Source: Fictibacillus sp. FJAT-27399 (GTDB lineage: Bacteria; Bacillota; Bacilli; Bacillales; Fictibacillaceae). From it: a DNA stretch of 64,000 bases. This document shows positions 23,064 to 30,627 of this stretch, in pieces. The translations under genes were made by a program, and so were the position numbers. A model generated the notes under the pieces. The model did not search any database, was not told the DNA's origin, and saw nothing but the letters and a program-made list of their open reading frames with translations. The stretch spans positions 380,389 to 444,388 of the forward strand of contig NZ_LMVC01000003.1 in assembly GCF_001510655.1 (NCBI RefSeq), in the 5' to 3' direction. The first letter of the stretch is position 1, and each line of letters begins with the position of its first letter.

Positions 23064-24266
23064 ATGAATCAAAAATCAAGTAAACTGTATACAAAACTAA
23101 TTACCAGTGCACTTGTAGCAGGAAGTATCGTTATGCCTGCTTTTCAAACTACTGCGTTTGCTGAGGGTTCAGACTATTTCGCAGTAAACAATAATGTAGG
23201 GACAGCTGATACTGTGACTTTTTTCAGTGCTAAAGCGAAAGATGTTGTTAAAGTATATAGTGCTGATGGAAATACGTTATTGGGATCGGGGAAAGCTTCG
23301 AAGGCAGGAGACTTAACCGTGAAACTAAAGAACCAATTAACGGAATCCAGTGTTCAAGTGAGCTTGACCAACTACAACAAAAGAGAAAGTGAAAAGGTAG
23401 ATGTTGATGTACCTGAAGAAACAACGACAGAATCCTTATCATCAGACAATATCGTTGTTAACAATAATGTGGGTACTGCAGATACTATAGTAGTTAGTGG
23501 AGTTAAGGCTAAAGATGTTGTGAGAGTGTACAATGCTGCGGGTGAAATCTTGCTGGGATCAGCAAAAGCATCGAAAGACGGGGCCGTAACGATAAAACTT
23601 AGATCTCAGTTGGCAGAAGATACTGTTCAAGTAAGCTTGAGTACATATAACAGCCTGGAAAGTGACAAAATAGATGCTGAAGTACCTGAAGAAATGGCAT
23701 CTGATGAGTTATCAGCGGATTCGATTACCGTTAGTAATAATGTAGGCAACTCAGACACCGTATTCATTACGGGACTTAAAGCGAAAGATGTTGTAAAAGT
23801 GTATAACGCATCTGGCGAAACCCTCTTGGGGACAGGAAAGGTATCTAAAGATGGAGATTTAACGGTGAAATTGAAGGCTCAGCTGGCAGAAGAAAGTGTT
23901 CAAGTGAGTTTGACCAGCTACAACAAAATTGAAAGTGAAAAAGTTGATGCTGAGGTACCTGAAGAAACGACAACAGAAGCTTTAACACCGGAAACTATTA
24001 TAGTTAACAATAACGTAGATATGGCAGACACTGTAGTTGTCCCAGGCCGTAAAGCGAAAGATGTTGTGAAAGTGTACAATGGATCTGGTGAGACCCTGCT
24101 TGGTACAGCGAAGGCATCCAAAGGTGGCGATGTGACGGTGAAACTGAAGGCACAATTAACAGAAGAAGGCATTGTCCAAGTAAGCCTGACCAGCTATAAC
24201 AGCCTGGAAGGTGAAAAAGTGGATGTTGATGTACCGGAGGAAGAAATCACAGAGTTTCCCAATTAA
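23064..24266 (+). CDS. Secreted protein of four 91-residue repeats, SigD-type promoter
   Basis: 400 residues with a signal peptide (basic start, hydrophobic LITSALVAGSIVMPA, cleavage near TTAFA-EG). The rest is four repeats whose VNNNVG-type starts lie exactly 273 bp apart (23187, 23460, 23733, 24006). Each has a KAKDVVKVYNASGETLLG segment, K-x-QL-x-E-x-VQVSLTSYN and ends in EVPEE; the fold is probably an Ig-like beta sandwich (Big_6-like). The linkers are acidic. No anchor motif. GGGGG precedes the ATG. Its promoter and place between hag and flaG suggest co-expression with flagella; function unknown. Confidence 0.82.
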   Translation: MNQKSSKLYTKLITSALVAGSIVMPAFQTTAFAEGSDYFAVNNNVGTADTVTFFSAKAKDVVKVYSADGNTLLGSGKASKAGDLTVKLKNQLTESSVQVSLTNYNKRESEKVDVDVPEETTTESLSSDNIVVNNNVGTADTIVVSGVKAKDVVRVYNAAGEILLGSAKASKDGAVTIKLRSQLAEDTVQVSLSTYNSLESDKIDAEVPEEMASDELSADSITVSNNVGNSDTVFITGLKAKDVVKVYNASGETLLGTGKVSKDGDLTVKLKAQLAEESVQVSLTSYNKIESEKVDAEVPEETTTEALTPETIIVNNNVDMADTVVVPGRKAKDVVKVYNGSGETLLGTAKASKGGDVTVKLKAQLTEEGIVQVSLTSYNSLEGEKVDVDVPEEEITEFPN

Positions 24267-24275
24267 TTTTATTTA

Positions 24276-24306
24276 GAATCCTAGCAAAGGCTAGGGTTCT
24301 TTTTTG
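24276..24306 (+). terminator. Terminator of the secreted repeat protein gene
   Basis: GAATCCTAGC pairs with GCTAGGGTTC (24290-24299) around AAAG, followed by T6. Confidence 0.88.
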
Positions 24307-24314
24307 ATTTCATC

Positions 24315-24341
24315 TTGATTTTTATGGATGTTTACCGATAA
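24315..24341 (+). promoter_or_regulatory. SigD-type promoter of flaG-fliD-fliS-fliT
   Basis: ACCGATAA (24334-24341) with TTGA (24315-24318) 15 bp upstream in the -35 place. The -10 matches SigD consensus well, the -35 poorly. It lies 40 bp before flaG. Confidence 0.6.
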
Positions 24342-24380
24342 AACTAGTAGATCAACTTTTTCATTTCAGGAGAGATTATT

Positions 24381-24716
24381 GTGAAATTAACTCGTATCAC
24401 TTCATCTGTAGCCCTAAACACACCATTAGATCCAGCAGAAAAAGTCAGCGAATTCCCAACGGACAACAAATCAACAAGTGAAGGCCCTCCGAATCCAAAA
24501 AAATTAAAAGAATTGGTGAAAGGAATCAACGATTTGTTAATTCCGGCCCACACTTCATCCAAGTTTGTACTCCATGAAAAGTTAAATGATTATTACGTTC
24601 AAATTATTGATGATAAAACACAGGAAGTCATTAAAGAGCTTCCTTCCAAAAAGTTTTTGGACATGTATGCGTCCATGCTTGATTTTGTAGGACTGTTTAT
24701 TGATAAAAAAATTTAA
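24381..24716 (+). CDS. flaG: FlaG family protein (YvyC)
   Basis: 111 residues. FlaG-type proteins lie before fliD and influence filament length in several bacteria. The N-terminal half is polar and probably disordered; the conserved C-terminal part reads FVLHEKLNDYYVQIIDDKTQEV then IKELPSKKFLDMYASM. GTG start with AGGAGAG 9 bases upstream. First gene of flaG-fliD-fliS-fliT. Confidence 0.93.
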   Translation: MKLTRITSSVALNTPLDPAEKVSEFPTDNKSTSEGPPNPKKLKELVKGINDLLIPAHTSSKFVLHEKLNDYYVQIIDDKTQEVIKELPSKKFLDMYASMLDFVGLFIDKKI

Positions 24717-24731
24717 TGAGAGGTGAAGTGA

Positions 24732-26291
24732 ATGACTACACGAATTAGCGGACTGGCCAGTGGAATGGACATTGATTCGATGGTTAAGGATCTAATGAAG
24801 GCAGAGCGGATACCCTTGGACAAGCTGACACAGAAGAAACAGCTTCTGGAATGGCAGCGGGATGACTATCGCGATATGAATAAAGTGCTGAAAGACTTTG
24901 ATCAGCTGATTTTTAACGGGGTAGGAAGGCAGAGTACTTTTCTGAAGAAAACGGTGACGAGTACAAATGAATCTGCTGTGACCGCTACTTCAAACGGTTC
25001 CTCTGGAAATATCAGCACGACGATGGATGATATTACTCTAGCTACAGCGAGAACCTGGATAGGCAACGGAGTAAAAGATTCGAACGGAAAGGTACCTGGT
25101 TCTGATGTGAAACTGAAGGATGCTGGATTGCTGCCATTGAATTCTACTTTGAAATTTAACCTAACAAAAGCTGGCGCAACAGATTATGTCAAAGAAGCTG
25201 ACGGAACTACCAATAAAATATTTTCTATAACTATTGATCCGGAAACTGAAACCATGGACTCTTTGGCGAAAAAAATTTCTGATTCTGAACTAGGAGTAAA
25301 TGCATTTTATGACAGCCGCTCAGGTCAGATGGTTATCACCAACAAGGAAACAGGTACAGGTTCAAAAATTAAACTTTCAGATTCAAACACCCAGGGTTTT
25401 TTTAAGTCTTTAGGTTTTACAACAAATACGTATAACAATTTGACAGGCAATTCTAAGAGCACCCAAGGTACAGACGCAACCTTCACTCTTAATGGACTTA
25501 AAATGACTCGTCCATCCAATTCCTTCACTGTTTCTGGGGTTACGTATAACCTTAAATCCAATACAACGGATCCGGTTACTATATCAAGTTCAACGGACTC
25601 ACAGGGGATTTTTGATTCCATTGTAAAGTTTGTAGATCAGTACAATACGACCATTGGAAAGATCAACGATAAAGTTTCTGAAGAGCGTTATCGTACCTAT
25701 ACGCCTCTAACCGACGAACAGCGGAAAGATCTTTCGGATAAAGAAGCTGAATTGTGGGATGTCAAGGCTAAGAGCGGGATGCTAAAGGGAGACACCATTT
25801 TATCGAGCGGACTTAACCAACTGCGAAGCAACATGTATGCCAGTGCGAATACCGGAAAATCCGACTATGATCAGCTGGCGAAAATCGGCATTCAAACGTC
25901 TGCCAACTACCTTGAAAAAGGCAAGCTGATCATCACTGATGAAAATAAGTTGAAAGATGCCATCGCAAAAGATCCAGAAGCTGTTATGAAACTATTTACG
26001 AATAATGGAACAACAAGTGATACAAAAGGAATTGCCTACCGTCTTCGTGATACCATTGACTCTATTATGGATAAGGTTGAAGCGAAAGCAGGTAACGCGC
26101 TTCGTACGAACAATCAGTTTGCGATCGGAAAGCAGCTTATCGATATGGACACACGAATCACAAATTTCAACACGAGGCTAACGCAGGTAGAAGACCGCTA
26201 TTATCGCCAATTCACCGCCATGGAACAAGCCATCTCACGTTCCAATCAACAAAGTATGTACTTGTCTCAACAATTTGGCGGCGGACAATAA
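24732..26291 (+). CDS. fliD: Flagellar cap protein FliD
   Basis: 519 residues. FliD caps the growing filament and folds exported flagellin. The N-terminal MTTRISGLASGMDIDSMVKD and PLDKLTQKKQLLEWQRDDYR are diagnostic, as is the C-terminal coiled coil with QVEDRYYRQFTAMEQAIS. Variable exposed domains lie at about 100-300. GAGGTGA precedes the ATG. Confidence 0.96.
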   Translation: MTTRISGLASGMDIDSMVKDLMKAERIPLDKLTQKKQLLEWQRDDYRDMNKVLKDFDQLIFNGVGRQSTFLKKTVTSTNESAVTATSNGSSGNISTTMDDITLATARTWIGNGVKDSNGKVPGSDVKLKDAGLLPLNSTLKFNLTKAGATDYVKEADGTTNKIFSITIDPETETMDSLAKKISDSELGVNAFYDSRSGQMVITNKETGTGSKIKLSDSNTQGFFKSLGFTTNTYNNLTGNSKSTQGTDATFTLNGLKMTRPSNSFTVSGVTYNLKSNTTDPVTISSSTDSQGIFDSIVKFVDQYNTTIGKINDKVSEERYRTYTPLTDEQRKDLSDKEAELWDVKAKSGMLKGDTILSSGLNQLRSNMYASANTGKSDYDQLAKIGIQTSANYLEKGKLIITDENKLKDAIAKDPEAVMKLFTNNGTTSDTKGIAYRLRDTIDSIMDKVEAKAGNALRTNNQFAIGKQLIDMDTRITNFNTRLTQVEDRYYRQFTAMEQAISRSNQQSMYLSQQFGGGQ

Positions 26292-26319
26292 CAAAAGCAA
26301 CAAAACCTAAGGGAGTGAC

Positions 26320-26724
26320 ATGATGTCTTTACCAAACCCGTATCAGTCGTACCAGAATAACTCGGTTCAGACGGCTTCGCCCGGTGAACTGACATTGATG
26401 CTATATAATGGCTGTCTGAAGTTTATTACTCAGGCGAAGCAAGCCATACAAAATAAAAACCTTCAAGAGAAAAATACAAATCTGCTTAAAGCACAAAAGA
26501 TCATCCAGGAGCTTATGGTGACACTAAACATGGATGCTCCAGTATCACAAACGCTGATGCCGATGTACGATTATTTGAACCGCCGCTTGATCGAGGCGAA
26601 CGTGCAAGGCAGCATTGAGATTTTGGATGAGGTGGAGAGTTTTGTGACGGAATTCCGTGATACGTGGAAGGAAGTTATCCAGATCAACCGCCGTCAGCAA
26701 TATGGTCAGGGAGGAAGAGTATAA
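26320..26724 (+). CDS. fliS: Flagellar export chaperone FliS
   Basis: 134 residues, helical. FliS binds flagellin in the cytosol, prevents early polymerisation and, in bacilli, joins FliW and CsrA in controlling flagellin supply. Typical segments: NPYQSYQNNSVQTASPGEL, LMLYNGCLKFITQAK and the MDAPVSQTLMPMYDYLNRRL region. Two ATGs (26320 and 26323) are both possible after GGGAG. Confidence 0.95.
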   Translation: MMSLPNPYQSYQNNSVQTASPGELTLMLYNGCLKFITQAKQAIQNKNLQEKNTNLLKAQKIIQELMVTLNMDAPVSQTLMPMYDYLNRRLIEANVQGSIEILDEVESFVTEFRDTWKEVIQINRRQQYGQGGRV

Positions 26725-26725
26725 G

Positions 26726-27076
26726 ATGGGAGCGGTCAGCGTTTTACTTGAGATCACACATAACCTGCACGGCCACGTGGCGAGCGGTCTTCCGAAAGAA
26801 GAGCGCGAACCCTACATTGAGCGGTTGAATGAGCTGTTGGATCAGCGGGAATCGCTGCTGAGCGAAATCCCGGTTTCTTTTACGGAAGAAGAAAAGCGGA
26901 TGGGACTCGCCATCCTCCAGCTGAATGAAGTCGTTCAGCCTTTGCTCGACCGCCAGCTCGCTGAAATTAAGCGTGACATTACTTTGATGAACCAAAAGAA
27001 AACCCATTCTGCGCAGTACGCGAATCCGTACGCAGCAGTTTCGGGTGACGGCATGTTTTTCGATAAAAAGAATTAA
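26726..27076 (+). CDS. fliT: FliT-like flagellar protein
   Basis: 116 residues, helical and charged. Position after fliS and size match fliT, a chaperone of the cap protein FliD. Sequence conservation in this family is low, so the call rests on synteny. The frame is open from 26657 inside fliS; the ATG at 26726, one base after the fliS stop and preceded by GGGAGG, is the better start. Confidence 0.85.
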   Translation: MGAVSVLLEITHNLHGHVASGLPKEEREPYIERLNELLDQRESLLSEIPVSFTEEEKRMGLAILQLNEVVQPLLDRQLAEIKRDITLMNQKKTHSAQYANPYAAVSGDGMFFDKKN

Positions 27077-27078
27077 GG

Positions 27079-27109
27079 AACTCTGGCCTATATGAGCCGG
27101 AGTTTTTTT
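27079..27109 (+). terminator. Terminator of the flaG-fliT operon
   Basis: AACTC-TGGC pairs with GCCGGAGTT around CTATATGA, followed by T7. Confidence 0.85.
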
Positions 27110-27115
27110 CTTTGC

Positions 27116-27147
27116 CATAAAAAAGCAACGGCAGCTAAGCCGTTGCT
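27116..27147 (-). terminator. Terminator of the OatA-type acyltransferase gene
   Basis: AGCAACGGC and GCCGTTGCT (27124-27147) form a perfect stem; on the minus strand a T run (A's at 27119-27124) follows. It lies 20 bp past the stop. Confidence 0.85.
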
Positions 27148-27167
27148 CTCTTTTTCCTTCTATTATT

Positions 27168-29021
27168 CTAGTTCACTGCGCTCTCAACAAGCTTCGCATA
27201 GGCAGAAGCGCCTTTTGGCTTGAGATGGACGCCGTCATTATAAAAATACGAGGTTTGTCCATTGCTTGCCTGGTTCCAGTTTACAAGCTTGGTATGAGGA
27301 TGTGTAGAAGCCACTTCCGCGAGCATCCGGTTCACATCTTTTTCCCACGAACGGGGAACCTGGCTGTTGATCAGTACGATTTCTTTGTCTTTACCAACTT
27401 TATCGAGCACGTTTACGAGCTGGTCTTTTGAGAAAGGACCGTTCGTTCCGAGACCGATGACGACCGTGTGGCCGAGGCTTCCGGTTGCCTTCATGTGATC
27501 GATGACATCTGAAGCATCCTTCAGCTGGCGGCCGATCTTGGCGTCAACCGTTGCCTTTGGAAATTTTTTCTTGATATAAGGTGCCACGTTCACCATGACC
27601 GAGTCACCGATTACTGAGATTCGTTCGTCCGCCGGTTTAGACGGCGGGGCAGGTGCTGGTTTTGAATCTGGTTTTTGGTCAGGCTTTGGTTTCGGTTTAT
27701 CTTCCGGTTTTGGATGCTCATGTTTTGGTTTTTCCTTGTGCTTTTCAGCGTCAGGATTCATGATCGCCTGCTCGGCTTTCTTTTTCTGTCCTGCTTCAAG
27801 CTTGTGAAGCTCCGGAACGACAACCGTGAAGAAGATGACCACTATAACCGCTGCTGAGCAGCCAAGGATCGATTTTTGAACGAGTGTCGCGCGTTTCCAT
27901 GAACGGGTCGTGACATTTAGTTTTGCTCTCCAGCGTTTCAATGCACCGTGCCGGACAGGCTCCTCGATAAAGTGCCAGGACAGGGCGGACAGAATAATGA
28001 TCAAAGCAAACTGAGCGATTCTGAGCCATACGGATGGATGGGCGTTTTCCTGTGCCGGGTTGGTGAGAACAATGACCGGAAAGTGCCAAAGGTAAATTCC
28101 GTACGACCGGACACCGATCCAGCGAAGCGGCTTCCATCCCATCGCCATGCCGAGCCGGCTGGACGGATGGGCAAGCGCCGCTACGACAAATAAGGTGAAA
28201 ATCGACAGAATGACCATACCGCCTCGATATAAGAAGCTATCAAATTGACTGGTGAATCCGATTAAGAGCAGAATGCCTAAAAGACTGAGTGTTCCTACGA
28301 TATCCAGTGCTTTGCGCTGTTCTTTCGGCAGGCGGGTGGACAGCTTTCGGCTTGGCCAAATGATCGCAAGTCCGGCTCCGATCAGCAGGGAAAAGGCTCT
28401 CGTGTCGGTTCCGTAATACACACGGCTCGGATCTTCTCCCGGTGAGTAAATCATAGCCATCGCAATGGCTGAAAGGATGGCTGCGGCGAGTATGCTCCCG
28501 AGAATCAATCTATTATTTTTTATGTAGCGAAGGCCGAGTAACAGCACGAGCGGCCATATGAGATAGAACTGTTCCTCCACCGCCAGCGACCATAGATGGT
28601 TGAGCGGAGAGGGAGGACCGAACTGCGCGAAATAAGACACTTTGTGAAAAATGAGCCACCAGTTGCTTACGTACGTAAGGACAGATAGAACATTGCCCCA
28701 GAGGTCCAGTAAAAACGATCGTTCAAAAAGAAGGACCCAAAGAATGACAAGAGCAAGCATGGACAGTAAAGCCGGCAAGAGTCTGCGTGCCCGTCTGATC
28801 CAGAACTGTTTAAAGTCGATTTCTCCGGTTCGATGGTATTCCGTTATGATTAAATCTGTGATCAGGTAGCCGGATAGAACGAAAAAGATGCCTACGCCCA
28901 ATAATCCGCCAGGTGCCCATCCAAGATTTAAGTGATAAGCGATGACGGCGAGAACAGCGAACGCCCGCAGCCCGTCAATCCCGGGCATATACCGCTTGTT
29001 TTTCTGGGTAGGTTCAGGCAT
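27168..29021 (-). CDS. OatA-type acyltransferase: acyltransferase-3 membrane domain plus SGNH domain
   Basis: 617 residues in the arrangement of peptidoglycan O-acetyltransferases. The N-terminal acyltransferase-3 domain (about 10-370) has the signature PGIDGLRAFAVLAVIAYHL, then GVGIFFVLSGYLI and NHLWSLAVEEQFYLIWP, in about ten helices. A Pro/Lys/Glu-rich linker (about 430-475) crosses the wall side. The C-terminal SGNH domain carries GDSVMVN, GLGTNGPF and the DGVHL catalytic Asp/His pair. It would acetylate muramic acid, giving lysozyme resistance, but related proteins acetylate other wall sugars. First gene of the accessory block after fliT. Confidence 0.87.
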   Translation of the reverse strand: MPEPTQKNKRYMPGIDGLRAFAVLAVIAYHLNLGWAPGGLLGVGIFFVLSGYLITDLIITEYHRTGEIDFKQFWIRRARRLLPALLSMLALVILWVLLFERSFLLDLWGNVLSVLTYVSNWWLIFHKVSYFAQFGPPSPLNHLWSLAVEEQFYLIWPLVLLLGLRYIKNNRLILGSILAAAILSAIAMAMIYSPGEDPSRVYYGTDTRAFSLLIGAGLAIIWPSRKLSTRLPKEQRKALDIVGTLSLLGILLLIGFTSQFDSFLYRGGMVILSIFTLFVVAALAHPSSRLGMAMGWKPLRWIGVRSYGIYLWHFPVIVLTNPAQENAHPSVWLRIAQFALIIILSALSWHFIEEPVRHGALKRWRAKLNVTTRSWKRATLVQKSILGCSAAVIVVIFFTVVVPELHKLEAGQKKKAEQAIMNPDAEKHKEKPKHEHPKPEDKPKPKPDQKPDSKPAPAPPSKPADERISVIGDSVMVNVAPYIKKKFPKATVDAKIGRQLKDASDVIDHMKATGSLGHTVVIGLGTNGPFSKDQLVNVLDKVGKDKEIVLINSQVPRSWEKDVNRMLAEVASTHPHTKLVNWNQASNGQTSYFYNDGVHLKPKGASAYAKLVESAVN

Positions 29022-29465
29022 CCAACTCCTCCCTTACCCTGAAATTTTTCTTCTTTTTATATTGTAACGTTGCCGCCTCATAACCCGCAGTGAATTCTTG
29101 CTGCTGGCAGCATGCGATGTAAAACATGGTCGTTCTCCCTTCGCATAAAGCAGATCTTTTTATCTCCCATAATAGTTTAGTGGTTTTCAAGGGTATTGGA
29201 AACAAAACAATTCTACTATTTTCGACAAATTTTTATGTTAAAAAATCCCTGCTGACAGGGGAATTTAGCCTAGAGTCTACTATAGTGCAATTGGATTTGC
29301 CGAATCAAGGAATAAATGGCTAATGAGGCGGGAATAGGAAATATGTCGCAGTGGAATGGGGATAAAAGGCCGAGTAATTACCTGATTTTAGTAAAATCGG
29401 CTAGTACCTCTGCCCGTGTGCCTTCTTTACAATAGGAAGAGAGAGAATAAGCAGGCGGTGATCGG
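29022..29465. other. Divergent intergenic region, acyltransferase / orphan WXG-like gene
   Basis: About 440 bp without a credible gene. Its right end holds the promoter block shared with the toxin locus at 41930-42000. The part before it is AT-rich and I see no hairpin with a T run or RNA gene. Confidence 0.5.
29385..29433 (+). promoter_or_regulatory. Promoter block 1 shared with the type VII toxin locus
   Basis: TTTTAGTAA, then CTAGTACCTC (29401-29410), 17 bp, TACAAT (29428-29433). The same three elements with the same 17-bp spacing recur at 41926-41974 before the paralogous gene. After the -10 both continue with AGAGA and GCAGGCGGTGAT, the ribosome site region. Confidence 0.65.
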
Positions 29466-29792
29466 ATGTTTTTTGACAAGCAAAAATACAGGATGCAGGC
29501 GGAAATGCTGGATTGGTATTCCGGCAAGGTAACGGAGTCGATGCATAAGCTGGGTCGCCTCGGACGAGACCGCGCACATGTATTGACCAAAGCTCAAGAC
29601 TGGGAAAGCAAAAGCAAAGCGAGCTATAAGCAGATCATGTCAGAAGCAGCAAGTACTTATTTTTCATCAGCCAGTACGGGAGAACAGTTGAAGGATGCGT
29701 TGAAAAGAGAAGCGACAAGGCTTAGGGAAAAGGCGAACGATATCGAGAGGCAGGAAAAGCTGGAAGAAGCAAAAAAGTTAAATAAGCATTGA
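29466..29792 (+). CDS. Orphan WXG100-like helical protein, paralogue of the gene before the toxin
   Basis: 108 residues, helical throughout, with the shared start FDKQKYRMQAEMLDWYS and blocks WESKSKA, QIMSEAA and SASTGEQLK-ALKREA. It is closely similar along its whole length to the protein at 42007-42333, which stands directly before a type VII toxin. Here no toxin follows. By analogy with the small proteins encoded before LXG/WXG toxins it may be an export partner or targeting factor; the family name is not certain. The ATG is preceded by AGGCGGTGA. Confidence 0.7.
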   Translation: MFFDKQKYRMQAEMLDWYSGKVTESMHKLGRLGRDRAHVLTKAQDWESKSKASYKQIMSEAASTYFSSASTGEQLKDALKREATRLREKANDIERQEKLEEAKKLNKH

Positions 29793-29864
29793 TCTGAGGT
29801 AACCATGACGAGAGAGGTGGCTTTATAAAATAAATCAAGTAGTAACAGAAAGGACTATCGTAAT

Positions 29865-30167
29865 ATGGGTTGCTTAGGTTCAGTTTTTCGATTTTTTTTA
29901 TTAGTCGTATGTTTAATCCCCATTATATGTTTCGGTTTCTTGTCTATTTATACTTTTTTCTCTGCCTTATTTGGAGGGAACTGGATCGCTTTTGGTAAGG
30001 TTTTTTTCGTATGGCTCACATTAAGTTATATTATTGGGTGGCTGTTTGATGTTCCGTGGAAGGATACAGATATGGGGGATAGTTTTCTGGGAATAGTCCT
30101 TGAAATGAGCAGTATCATAGTTTATCGAGGGGTGAATCGAGTTGGCAGGTTGGTTACAAGAAGTTAA
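29865..30167 (+). CDS. Small membrane protein of unknown function
   Basis: 100 residues with three hydrophobic stretches (about 8-32, 40-60, 75-90). The ATG is preceded by AGAAAGGAC at usable spacing. It follows the orphan WXG-like gene by 72 bp. I do not recognise the family. Its place suggests it could be a leftover immunity-type membrane protein of a lost toxin gene, which is a guess from context. Confidence 0.5.
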   Translation: MGCLGSVFRFFLLVVCLIPIICFGFLSIYTFFSALFGGNWIAFGKVFFVWLTLSYIIGWLFDVPWKDTDMGDSFLGIVLEMSSIIVYRGVNRVGRLVTRS

Positions 30168-30301
30168 TTTGCTCCTTTGATTTAAGAAAAAGTAATCCCT
30201 CTTTATTCCAATAACTAGTTTACTAGGCTAAAGGATATATTTGGTAATGAGGAGGATTCGGCCTTTGCTAAAAAACCATTCCTGGATTTTTCCACCTCGA
30301 A

Positions 30302-30454
30302 ATGATCATTGTTATAATTCCGGCTCTTATCGTAGGTTATGTCAGGGGGGGCATTCCTCTGTACGTCTGTATAGGATTGATTATTTTGTGTGTAGTCTTG
30401 TATTCCTATTTTGTAAAGAAAACAAAGAAAAACGGGAAGGTACGAGAGATATAA
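30302..30454 (+). CDS. Very small membrane peptide, possibly a frameshifted remnant
   Basis: 50 residues: MIIVIIPALIVGYVRGG, a second hydrophobic stretch IPLYVCIGLIILCVVLYSY and a basic tail KKTKKNGK. No ribosome site lies before the ATG. A good GGAGG (30250-30254) followed by TTG at 30265 opens in another frame and would join this one with a one-base shift, possibly in the A6 or T5 runs between them. This looks like a broken small gene. A terminator follows. Confidence 0.4.
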   Translation: MIIVIIPALIVGYVRGGIPLYVCIGLIILCVVLYSYFVKKTKKNGKVREI

Positions 30455-30468
30455 ACGTTAGAATCCAA

Positions 30469-30501
30469 GCTTTAGAGGCTGTGCTTCTAAAGCTCATTTT
30501 T
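30469..30501 (+). terminator. Terminator after the small membrane genes
   Basis: GCTTTAGA (30469-30476) pairs with TCTAAAGC (30486-30493), followed by T6. Confidence 0.8.
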
Positions 30502-30627
30502 TGTAGAAATGTCTGCAATAGGGACCCTTTTATTTCCAAAAGTGATGTATAATGTGGTTGATACATAGAATGAATAAATGTTCATTAGTTGGTTTTTAGC
30601 AATAACGATGTAAAAGCGGGGTGTCGC

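Noticed and set aside
27796-28137. Second frame within the acyltransferase gene
   Set aside because: Overlaps the well-supported membrane domain and has no start signal.
29126-29323. 65-codon frame between the acyltransferase and the orphan partner gene
   Set aside because: No ribosome site or family likeness; it lies in an AT-rich control region.
30241-30552. 103-codon frame as one gene
   Set aside because: After the first dozen codons the product is Arg/Cys-rich and unlike a protein, while the neighbouring frame gives a clean membrane peptide.
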